Positions 57,424 to 64,000 of a stretch of 64,000 nt of DNA are shown here, piece after piece (within the stretch, counting starts at the first letter, position 1; the number at the start of each line of letters is the position of its first letter). Below the pieces are notes generated by a model that had not been told where the DNA came from, searched no databases, and was given only the letters and a program-made list of their open reading frames with translations. A program made the position numbers and the translations under genes. The DNA is from Bacillota bacterium (GTDB lineage Bacteria; Bacillota; Clostridia; Christensenellales; Aristaeellaceae): the NCBI GenBank assembly GCA_023459275.1, contig JAEWVC010000105.1:36489-100488 (forward strand). Reading direction: 5' to 3'.

Positions 57424-59157
57424 ATGAACGCGCGAACCAAAAAGTTTTTATCCTACTACCGTCCCCACCTGAAAATCCTCACCCTGGACATGTTCGGCGC
57501 CCTGCTGTCGGCGGGCGCGGTCACCGCCCTTCCCCTTGTTTCCCGGTACATCACCAAGCTGGTCCTCCCGGGCGCGTCCCCAAACGCGCTCTCCCAAATC
57601 CTTCTGGCCGGAGGGGCCATGCTGCTGCTGATCCTGCTCCTCTCCGCGTGCACCATGGTCTACGGGTACCAGGGCCATACCATGGGCGCCAAGATGGAAA
57701 CCGTGATGCGGGAGGAGCTCTTCGCCCACTATCAAAAGCTGTCCTTTGCCTTTTATGACGGGCAGAAGACCGGGCGGCTGATGTCCATCCTCTCCGGCGA
57801 CATCCTGTCCATGACGGAGCTTTTCCACCACGGCCCGGAAGACCTGCTCATGTTCCTGATCCGCCTCCTGGGCGCTTTTGCGGTGATGCTGAGCATCCAT
57901 GTCCCCCTGACCCTTTTAACCTTTTCGCTGCTGCCGCTGATGGCGCTGTACGCGCTGCATTTCAATCCCAAGATGCGGGCCGCCTACAAGCGCAGCCGGG
58001 AGCAAATCGCCGAGGTGAACGCCCAGGCGGAGGATTCCCTGTCGGGGATCCGGGTGGTGCAGTCCTTTGCCAATGAACAAATTGAGCGGGAAAAGTTCGC
58101 GAAGGAGAACCTCCGGTTCCTTAACAGCCGGAAAAATGTGTATAAAAATGAGGCCTTCCTCTACGATGCCATGGCCGGCTTTCCCTATCTGTTTACCCTT
58201 GTGATCCTGGTGGCCGGGGGCCTCTTCATCCTTAGGGGCGCCATGGACCTGGCGGACCTGCTGGCTTTCACGCTGTATGTTTCCAGCCTGAACCAGGCCG
58301 TCTACACCATGCTTAACTTCATTAGGCTTTCTCTGGAGGGCAGCGCGGGGTTTTCACGGTTCATGGATATGCTGGGGACCGCGCCGGATATCCCCGACCG
58401 GAATGATGCCGTTTCGCTCAAGGAAGTACGGGGCGGCATCGCCTTTGAAAATGTCACCTTCGCCTATCAAAAAGATCAACCGCCCGTATTGCAGGATTTC
58501 TCCCTGGAGGTCAAAGCGGGGGAATCCGTGGCCGTGGTGGGCACCTCCGGCGTGGGCAAAACCACCCTCTGCTCCCTCATTCCACGGTTCTACGATGTCA
58601 CGTCGGGCCAAATTCTGCTGGACGGCCTGGATATCCGAAGCATCAGGCTCAAAGACCTGCGGCAAAGCGTCGGCGCCGTGCAGCAGGACGTGTACCTGTT
58701 TTCCGGCACCGTACTGGAAAACATCCGCTACGGCAAGCCGGGCGCCACCCTGGACGAAATTATGGAGGCCGCCAGGCAGGCCAACGCCCACGAGTTCATA
58801 CAAAAATTGCCCAACGGCTATGATACGGACATCGGCAGCCGGGGCGTAAAACTCTCCGGCGGCCAAAAGCAACGGATCAGCATCGCCCGTGTGTTTTTGA
58901 AAAATCCGCCCATTGTCATCCTGGACGAAGCCACCAGCGCGCTGGACAACGAAAGCGAACGCCTTGTGCAGCAGTCCCTGGAACGCCTGATGGCAAAACG
59001 GACAACCTTCATCATCGCCCACCGGCTCACCACCATCCGCAACGCCAAACGCATCATCGTGCTGAATGACCGCAAGGTGGCGGAGGAGGGAACCCACGCA
59101 GACCTGCTGAACCGGGGCGGCGCCTACGCGAAGCTGTACCGGGCGGCGGAGGAGTGA
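57424..59157 (+). CDS. ABC exporter half-transporter (fused membrane and ATPase domains)
   Basis: 577 residues. Six membrane helices in the first 320 residues, then an intact nucleotide-binding domain: Walker A GTSGVGKTT, Q-loop VQQDVYLFSG, signature LSGGQKQR, Walker B IVILDEATSALD and switch His IAHRLTT. MsbA/BmrA-like; it works as a homodimer unless a distant partner exists. Drug, lipid or peptide export is possible; the attenuator layout favours drug export. ATG at 57424 after AGAGGAG. Confidence 0.93.
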   Translation: MNARTKKFLSYYRPHLKILTLDMFGALLSAGAVTALPLVSRYITKLVLPGASPNALSQILLAGGAMLLLILLLSACTMVYGYQGHTMGAKMETVMREELFAHYQKLSFAFYDGQKTGRLMSILSGDILSMTELFHHGPEDLLMFLIRLLGAFAVMLSIHVPLTLLTFSLLPLMALYALHFNPKMRAAYKRSREQIAEVNAQAEDSLSGIRVVQSFANEQIEREKFAKENLRFLNSRKNVYKNEAFLYDAMAGFPYLFTLVILVAGGLFILRGAMDLADLLAFTLYVSSLNQAVYTMLNFIRLSLEGSAGFSRFMDMLGTAPDIPDRNDAVSLKEVRGGIAFENVTFAYQKDQPPVLQDFSLEVKAGESVAVVGTSGVGKTTLCSLIPRFYDVTSGQILLDGLDIRSIRLKDLRQSVGAVQQDVYLFSGTVLENIRYGKPGATLDEIMEAARQANAHEFIQKLPNGYDTDIGSRGVKLSGGQKQRISIARVFLKNPPIVILDEATSALDNESERLVQQSLERLMAKRTTFIIAHRLTTIRNAKRIIVLNDRKVAEEGTHADLLNRGGAYAKLYRAAEE

Positions 59158-59185
59158 GGGGGGACGGGAGGAGATAATTTTGCGG

Positions 59186-59240
59186 GGAAGGGGCTTTTTG
59201 AAAAAATCCCCTTCCCCGCAGCTCATCCTGAAAAACTTTC
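59186..59240. repeat. GC palindrome repeat (family P)
   Basis: GCGGGGAAGGGGCTTTTT pairs with AAAAATCCCCTTCCCCGC, followed by the degenerate tail CATCCTGAAAAACTTT. It separates the exporter gene from the AT-rich island. Confidence 0.7.
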
Positions 59241-59303
59241 TCATAATAAAAGGTTGTTCTCCTTTTCATATTTTACTTAATTTAAGGCGCTACAGGCAAT
59301 GGC

Positions 59304-59332
59304 TTGCTAGTTTCTAATAGTTATGTTATTCT
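59304..59332 (+). promoter_or_regulatory. Possible promoter of the AT-rich orphan gene
   Basis: TTGCTA (59304-59309), 17 nt, TATTCT (59327-59332). AT-rich background makes chance matches likelier. Confidence 0.4.
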
Positions 59333-59403
59333 GCATTCATGCAATGGAATTTAATTCACATTTTTACATGAATAGTAAGGTCAATTATTCAAGGAGAAAA
59401 AAG

Positions 59404-60147
59404 ATGAAAATGAAAGAAACTGAAAAAAGGTTGTTAGAAACGCCTTATTACAATGACACTCATACCCCTGAACCCAAAAACGAATATGTATGCTGGATTG
59501 ACATAATGGGAACTCGAAGCCGGATGATAGATTCCGTTCGGACTATAAGCATATTCATATTTAAGTTCCATACTGTCTTGCTAAATCATAGGCGGGAAGG
59601 AATAACCATTTATCCCTTAATGGATGGTGCTTACATTACATCAAGCTCACAAATTATCATGCTCAATTACCTCAAAGAAGTATTTTTCCAGCTTGCTGAA
59701 ACGATAATCTGCGCTGACAACAATTTGCATAAATTCATTGTGAGAGCTGGACTTGCGTATGGCCTTGTAACACACGGCCGTGATGTTCCAGAAAGCGCAG
59801 GGAAGATTTTAGCGCAAAATGAAAATATAAGAAATGCAATTTTGCTTGGGGCACCAATGATATATGCATACCAATGTGAATGTTTAGCCCCACCATTTGG
59901 GATATACATTCATGAATCAATTCGTTTGTACATGAACAATAGCGATAGACCAATTAAGCAAAAATGGTGGAAGTGGTGGTTCACTGATAAAGAAAGATTT
60001 GATGATGACTTCAGAACCAATTTCATCACATCCATGAAAAGTTACTATGATTTTGCAACAAATAATTCTTATGTGCTTGAATACGATAATGTGAAAATCA
60101 ACGAACATCGAAAGATGTTTGAGCAATACATTGGATCAAAAGAATAA
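59404..60147 (+). CDS. AT-rich orphan gene, putative class III nucleotide cyclase-like protein
   Basis: 247 residues from the ATG at 59404 (AAGGAG 10 nt upstream). Base composition and codon use are far more AT-rich than all neighbours, a sign of transfer. The fold pattern resembles class III cyclases: a first strand YVCWIDIMGTR with D33, a hairpin YPLMDGAYITSSS with D74 (the two metal-Asp positions), then FIVRAGLAYGLV, which matches the cyclase R.G...G strand. A tail of Lys/Trp-rich residues follows. Pycsar-type anti-phage cyclases share this fold, but no effector gene is adjacent. The assignment is by pattern only; no close family is recognised. Confidence 0.6.
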   Translation: MKMKETEKRLLETPYYNDTHTPEPKNEYVCWIDIMGTRSRMIDSVRTISIFIFKFHTVLLNHRREGITIYPLMDGAYITSSSQIIMLNYLKEVFFQLAETIICADNNLHKFIVRAGLAYGLVTHGRDVPESAGKILAQNENIRNAILLGAPMIYAYQCECLAPPFGIYIHESIRLYMNNSDRPIKQKWWKWWFTDKERFDDDFRTNFITSMKSYYDFATNNSYVLEYDNVKINEHRKMFEQYIGSKE

Positions 60148-60229
60148 TTTGTACTTCGGAATATCATTTCACGCCTGTCGCTTGGATTTGAATTGTATTA
60201 CTACTGCAGATCATTATATGAGTGGGATT

Positions 60230-60278
60230 CCAAAGGGATGTATCCCTTTGGCGGGGTTTCCAGGGGCAGCGCCCCTGG
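60230..60278. other. Two tandem perfect hairpins after the orphan gene
   Basis: CCAAAGGGAT/ATCCCTTTGG (60230-60251) and CCAGGGGC/GCCCCTGG (60260-60278), separated by CGGGGTTT. They lie between the convergent orphan and uvrB genes and could end either transcript, although T-tracts are weak. Confidence 0.6.
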
Positions 60279-60279
60279 G

Positions 60280-62286
60280 TTATCTCCGTCTGGACCTCCG
60301 CCTCCGTCTCACTTGTTCGTCGCGTTTCTCCACGGCTTGGCCGCGGAGGGTGAAGAGCTGGTCCCGGAGTTTGGCAGCCTTTTCGAAGTCCAGGGATTTG
60401 GCGGCGGAGAGCATCTGGTCTTCCAGTTGCATGATGAGGCCCTGCTTTTCCTCGTCGGAGAGGATATCGGGGGACTTTTCCTCCACCTGGCGGGTGATTT
60501 CCAGCAAGGCGTGGACGGTGTTTTGCACGCTCTGGGGCGTGATGCCGTGCGCTTCGTTATAGGCCTGCTGCAGGGCGCGGCGGCGGTTGGTTTCTTGGAT
60601 GGCGCGCATCATGGAATCGGTGAGTTTATCGGCGTACATGATCACGCGGCCCTCGATATTGCGGGCGGCGCGGCCAATGGTCTGCACCAGGGAGGTTTCG
60701 CTGCGCAGGAAGCCTTCCTTATCGGCGTCCAGGATGGCCACCAGGGCCACCTCCGGCAGGTCCAGGCCCTCTCTTAGCAGGTTGATGCCCACCAGCACGT
60801 CATATGCCCCCAGGCGCAGGTCGCGGATCAATTGCATGCGCTCCATGGTCTCAATATCGCTGTGCAGGTAGCGCACCCGGATATCCAGGTCTTTCAGATA
60901 GGAAGTCAGGCTTTCGGCCATGCGTTTGGTGAGGGTTGTCACCAGCACGCGGTGGCCTTTTTTTGTGACCTCATACAGTTCGCCCACCAGGTTATCCACC
61001 TGGCCGGTGGCGGGGCGGATGATAACCTCCGGATCAATGAGCCCGGTGGGGCGTATGATCTGCTCCACCACTTGCCGGGCGCGTTCCATTTCGTATACCG
61101 CCGGGGTGGCGGACACATACACGGTTTGATGGATGCGGCTTTGGAACTCCTCGAACAAAAGCGGCCGGTTATCATAGGCTGATGGCAGGCGGAAGCCGTA
61201 CTCCACCAGGGAATCCTTGCGCATGCGGTCCCCCCTGTACATGGCGCGCACCTGGGGCACGGTAACATGGCTTTCGTCAATGAAGGTGATGAAATCCTTT
61301 GGAAAATAGTCCAGCAGCGAAAAGGGCGGGTCGCCTGGACTGCGCCCGTCAAAGTAGCGGCTGTAGTTTTCGATGCCGGTGCAGTAGCCCAGCTCCCGCA
61401 TCATCTCAATGTCGTAGCGGGTGCGCTGCTGCAGCCGCTGGGCCTCCAGCAGCCGGTCGCCGTCCTTTAGTTCCGCAAGCCTTGTTTCCAGATCCTGCTC
61501 AATTTGCAGGATGCCTTTTTCCATGCCTTCGGGGTCGGTGGCGTAGTGGGTGGCGGGGAAGACCGCGGCGTGCAGGAGCGTGCCCAGCACATGGCCTGTG
61601 GTAACCTCGATTTCGCTTAGCCGCTCGATTTCGTCGCCGAAAAATTCCACCCGGATGCCGTGGTCAAAGGACCCGGCGGGGATGATCTCCACCACGTCGC
61701 CCCGCACCCGGAAGGTGCCCCGGGAAAAGTCAAGATCGTTGCGCTCAAACTGGATGTCCACCAGCTTCCGCAAAAGGGCATCCCTGGTTAGCCGCATGCC
61801 CGGGCGCAGGGAAAGCATCAATCCCTCGTACTCCTTGGGGTCGCCCATGGAGTAGATGCAGCTTACCGACGCCACGATGATCACATCCCGCCGCTCCCTA
61901 AGCGCGGCTGTGGCGCTGTGGCGCAGGCGGTCGATCTCCTCGTTGATGGAGGCATCCTTCTCAATGTAGGTGTCGGAGGAGGCGATGTACGCCTCCGGCT
62001 GGTAGTAGTCGTAATAGCTTACGAAGTATTCCACCGCGCTGTCGGGGAAGAAGGATTTGAACTCGCTGCAAAGCTGCGCCGCCAGGGTTTTGTTGTGGGC
62101 GATCACCAGCGCGGGCCGCTGCACCTTTTCGATGACCGAGGCCATGGTAAACGTTTTTCCGGACCCCGTTACGCCCAGCAGCACCTGGTCGGTCAGGCCT
62201 TCCTCAATGCCTTTTGCCAGGGCGCGGATGGCTTCGGGCTGGTCGCCTGTGGCAGCGTAGGGGGCCTTCAACACAAACCGGTTCAT
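60280..62286 (-). CDS. uvrB: UvrABC excinuclease subunit B
   Basis: Damage-verifying helicase of nucleotide excision repair. Walker A GVTGSGKTFT, the beta-hairpin region with YYDYYQPEAYIASSDTYIEKD, FIDESHVTVPQ, the helicase domain with GINLLREGLDLPEVALV and QTIGRAARN, and a C-terminal UvrC-binding UVR motif (LEDQMLSAAKSLDFEKAAKLRDQ, quoted by position near 625-650). 668 residues from the ATG at 62286 after TTGGAGG. Its promoter carries a LexA box. Confidence 0.97.
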   Translation of the reverse strand: MNRFVLKAPYAATGDQPEAIRALAKGIEEGLTDQVLLGVTGSGKTFTMASVIEKVQRPALVIAHNKTLAAQLCSEFKSFFPDSAVEYFVSYYDYYQPEAYIASSDTYIEKDASINEEIDRLRHSATAALRERRDVIIVASVSCIYSMGDPKEYEGLMLSLRPGMRLTRDALLRKLVDIQFERNDLDFSRGTFRVRGDVVEIIPAGSFDHGIRVEFFGDEIERLSEIEVTTGHVLGTLLHAAVFPATHYATDPEGMEKGILQIEQDLETRLAELKDGDRLLEAQRLQQRTRYDIEMMRELGYCTGIENYSRYFDGRSPGDPPFSLLDYFPKDFITFIDESHVTVPQVRAMYRGDRMRKDSLVEYGFRLPSAYDNRPLLFEEFQSRIHQTVYVSATPAVYEMERARQVVEQIIRPTGLIDPEVIIRPATGQVDNLVGELYEVTKKGHRVLVTTLTKRMAESLTSYLKDLDIRVRYLHSDIETMERMQLIRDLRLGAYDVLVGINLLREGLDLPEVALVAILDADKEGFLRSETSLVQTIGRAARNIEGRVIMYADKLTDSMMRAIQETNRRRALQQAYNEAHGITPQSVQNTVHALLEITRQVEEKSPDILSDEEKQGLIMQLEDQMLSAAKSLDFEKAAKLRDQLFTLRGQAVEKRDEQVRRRRRSRRR

Positions 62287-62300
62287 GGTTTCCTCCAATA

Positions 62301-62323
62301 AGAACGTTTGTTCTTGAATTTTA
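62301..62323 (-). promoter_or_regulatory. uvrB -10 element and LexA (SOS) box
   Basis: TAAAAT (62323-62318 on the minus strand) is followed by the palindromic box AGAACAAACGTTCT (62314-62301), which fits CGAACRNRYGTTYC at 11 of 13 positions. Same -10/box geometry as dinB. Confidence 0.75.
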
Positions 62324-62597
62324 CCACAAAAAGCCGCGGTTGGGAAGCCCCTGCCAGAAAAAATGATTGACGGCAGCGGAGCTTTAAAATCTGCCGCGTA
62401 TCGTGCAAAGCAGCAAGACCGCGCCGCGTTATTACGGCAAAATCCCCCTGCCAGCGGCGTTTTCGGACATTTTCCAGCAGAATATGAACTCCGACCCGGG
62501 AGAAACTGAATGCGACAGGAGGGAAGTGTATGGCCGTCACATTTGTGAAAAGCACGGCATTCCGGCTGCCGCGGCCCGCTTGCGGGGGATGCGGGTT

Positions 62598-63860
62598 ATG
62601 ACTACCTATGTGGTATCCCAAAGCCCGGCGCTGAGCGGCGAGATCGCGGTCAATACGGCAAAAAATGCCGTTTTGCCCATTTTGGCAGCATCGCTTTTAA
62701 CCAGCGAACCATTGTCCATCCTAAGGGTGCCCAACCTTACGGACGTGCAAACGCTGATCCACATTTTGCGCGACAGCGGCGCCGAGGTAACGGAGGATGC
62801 GGGCACGGTGACCGCTTTTTCCAAAAATCCCCACAATCCGGAGGATGAGGACAGCATCCGGCGCATGCGGGCGTCGGTGCTGGTAATGGGCCCGCTGCTT
62901 GCCCGCACAGGCTACGCCAGGGTGGCACTGCCCGGCGGCTGCGCCATTGGCCAGCGGCCCATCGACCTGCACGTCAAGGGCATGCAGGCGCTGGGCGCGG
63001 AGGTGCAAATAACCTCCGGCAGCGTAACCATCAAGGGCAAATTGAAAGGCGGCAACGTATATCTGGACCTGCCCAGCGTGGGCGCGACGGAAAACATCCT
63101 GATGGCGGCCACCCTGGCGGAAGGCACCACGCGCATTGAAAACGCGGCCAAGGAGCCGGAGATCACCGACCTGGCCGCCTGCCTCACCCAAATGGGCGCC
63201 AGGATCACGGGCGCGGGCAGCGGCACCGTGTGGGTGGAGGGCGTCAAAACGCTGTCGGGCTGCGTGTACCAGCCCATTGCCGACCGCATCGAGGCCGGCA
63301 CCCTGGCCTGCGCCGCCGCCATCACCAAAGGCAGCATCCTTTTGCGCGGGGCGCGGCCGGAGCACATGCGGGCGGTGCTCTTCAAGCTGCAGGAGGCCGG
63401 CGTCCAAATGAAGGAAAGCCGCGGCGGGCTTCGCATTTCCGGCAAAGCCGCCCATCCTTTTGAACTTCGTACCTTAAGCTATCCCGGCTTTCCCACGGAT
63501 ATGCAGGCGCCCATGATGACCGTGGCGCTGGCGGTCAAGGGCACCAGCGTTTTTCTGGAGACCATTTTTGAAAACCGGTTCATGCACGCCCAGGAATTGA
63601 AGCGCATGGGCGCGCACATCCGCCTGGACAACCGCGTGGCGGTGATCGAGGGAGGCGTGCCGCTTCAGGGCGCGCAGGTCACCTGCACAGACCTTCGGGC
63701 CGGGGCCGCGCTGATGCTGGCCGGGCTCATTGCCCAGGGCGAAACGGAGATAGCCGATCCCCAAGGCAACATTGCAAGGGGCTATGACGATCTGCCCGAA
63801 AAGCTCAACTGCCTTGGCGCAAAGGTCGCGGTAAAAGAAAACGAAAGGGGCTTCTCCTGA
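62598..63860 (+). CDS. murA: UDP-N-acetylglucosamine 1-carboxyvinyltransferase
   Basis: First committed step of peptidoglycan synthesis. The active Lys/Asn region reads NTAKNAVLPILAASLL; the fosfomycin-target Cys is present in LPGGCAIGQRPIDLH; later motifs YPGFPTDMQAPMM and DLRAGAALMLAGLIA complete the two-domain fold. 420 residues from the ATG at 62598; the frame is open back to 62403 without a ribosome site. Divergent from uvrB. The upstream spacer 62324-62597 shows no clear promoter for it. Confidence 0.96.
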   Translation: MTTYVVSQSPALSGEIAVNTAKNAVLPILAASLLTSEPLSILRVPNLTDVQTLIHILRDSGAEVTEDAGTVTAFSKNPHNPEDEDSIRRMRASVLVMGPLLARTGYARVALPGGCAIGQRPIDLHVKGMQALGAEVQITSGSVTIKGKLKGGNVYLDLPSVGATENILMAATLAEGTTRIENAAKEPEITDLAACLTQMGARITGAGSGTVWVEGVKTLSGCVYQPIADRIEAGTLACAAAITKGSILLRGARPEHMRAVLFKLQEAGVQMKESRGGLRISGKAAHPFELRTLSYPGFPTDMQAPMMTVALAVKGTSVFLETIFENRFMHAQELKRMGAHIRLDNRVAVIEGGVPLQGAQVTCTDLRAGAALMLAGLIAQGETEIADPQGNIARGYDDLPEKLNCLGAKVAVKENERGFS

Positions 63861-64000
63861 AAAAGAAGCCCCTCAAACCATCAACAAAGTCAGACCAATT
63901 TTCGGGGATGCATTGAAGGGGTGGAACCCCTTCAATTGAAATCGTGTCGCCCGGCTTTGCCGGGTGCGCGGGACGCTTGCGAAGCAAGCATTCCTTACAC
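63847..64000. other. Hairpin cluster and repeat fragment after murA
   Basis: GGGGCTTC/GAAGCCCC (63847-63872, overlapping the murA stop), then CCATCAACAAAGTCAGACC..TTTCGGGGATG (63878-63910), closely similar to 51895-51927. Next come ATTGAAGGGGT/ACCCCTTCAAT (63912-63936) and CCCGGC/GCCGGG (63950-63964). No gene is seen before the window ends. Confidence 0.6.

Noticed and set aside
1..64000. CRISPR arrays, tRNA/rRNA genes, prophage or complete insertion sequences
   Set aside because: Looked for regularly spaced repeats, cloverleaf-like segments and transposase or integrase motifs; none found by eye.

Overview
The window is chromosomal DNA from a GC-rich Gram-positive anaerobe of class Clostridia (Bacillota); a Christensenellales- or Oscillospirales-like gut organism fits best. 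This is inferred from gene content: a murB-rapZ-whiA-crh block, tripartite TctABC and LplABC-type transporters, a YesN/YesM two-component pair, a class-B-like sortase and a very large cyclic-glucan-synthase-like enzyme. The two SOS genes (dinB, uvrB) carry Bacillota-type LexA boxes. About 50 protein genes are supported. No rRNA, tRNA, CRISPR array, phage or transposase gene was seen.

Left part (1-17.3 kb): typA (cut by the edge) and prfC on the minus strand, argS, a MerR/TipAS regulator, SOS-regulated dinB and a secreted two-repeat protein. A nearly complete aromatic operon follows (aroF-aroB-aroA-aroC-pheA-aroE-aroQ-tyrA). It is headed by a consensus promoter, a 37-codon Phe/Tyr-rich leader peptide and an intrinsic terminator, which is the layout of a transcription attenuator. 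Shikimate kinase and chorismate mutase are not in the window.

17.3-26.5 kb: a GntR regulator diverges from tctA-tctC-tctB, a PdxA-family dehydrogenase and a LarA-superfamily protein. This looks like an uncharacterised hydroxy-acid uptake and catabolism operon. A radical-SAM YgiQ protein and a small conserved protein follow.

26.7-41.8 kb: a 2,619-residue cyclic beta-1,2-glucan-synthase-like membrane enzyme, then yjjG-like phosphatase, an ABC ATPase that has lost most of its catalytic motifs, a small permease-like partner and nagA. Next come murB-rapZ-whiA and an HPr paralogue with Gln15/Ser46 (Crh-type). yvcK, usually between rapZ and whiA, is missing.

41.9-51.7 kb: a YesM/YesN two-component system diverges from an LplBCA-like ABC importer, a Cys-type sulfatase and a GH3 glycosidase. 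Together they form a likely Gram-positive locus for sulfated amino-sugar glycans. 52-59 kb: a sortase, DUF523, a zinc-ribbon/TPM membrane pair, a secreted C39-like protein, DUF6440, and an ABC exporter preceded by a short leader ORF and terminator. 59.2-64 kb: an AT-rich orphan gene with class III cyclase-like features, then uvrB and murA.

Three families of structured intergenic repeats are scattered through the window: a GC palindrome, a 155-bp element with inverted ends, and a roughly 150-bp long-hairpin element whose stem changes are compensatory. Perfect GC hairpins also follow both solute-binding-protein genes, suggesting a shared way of setting transporter stoichiometry.
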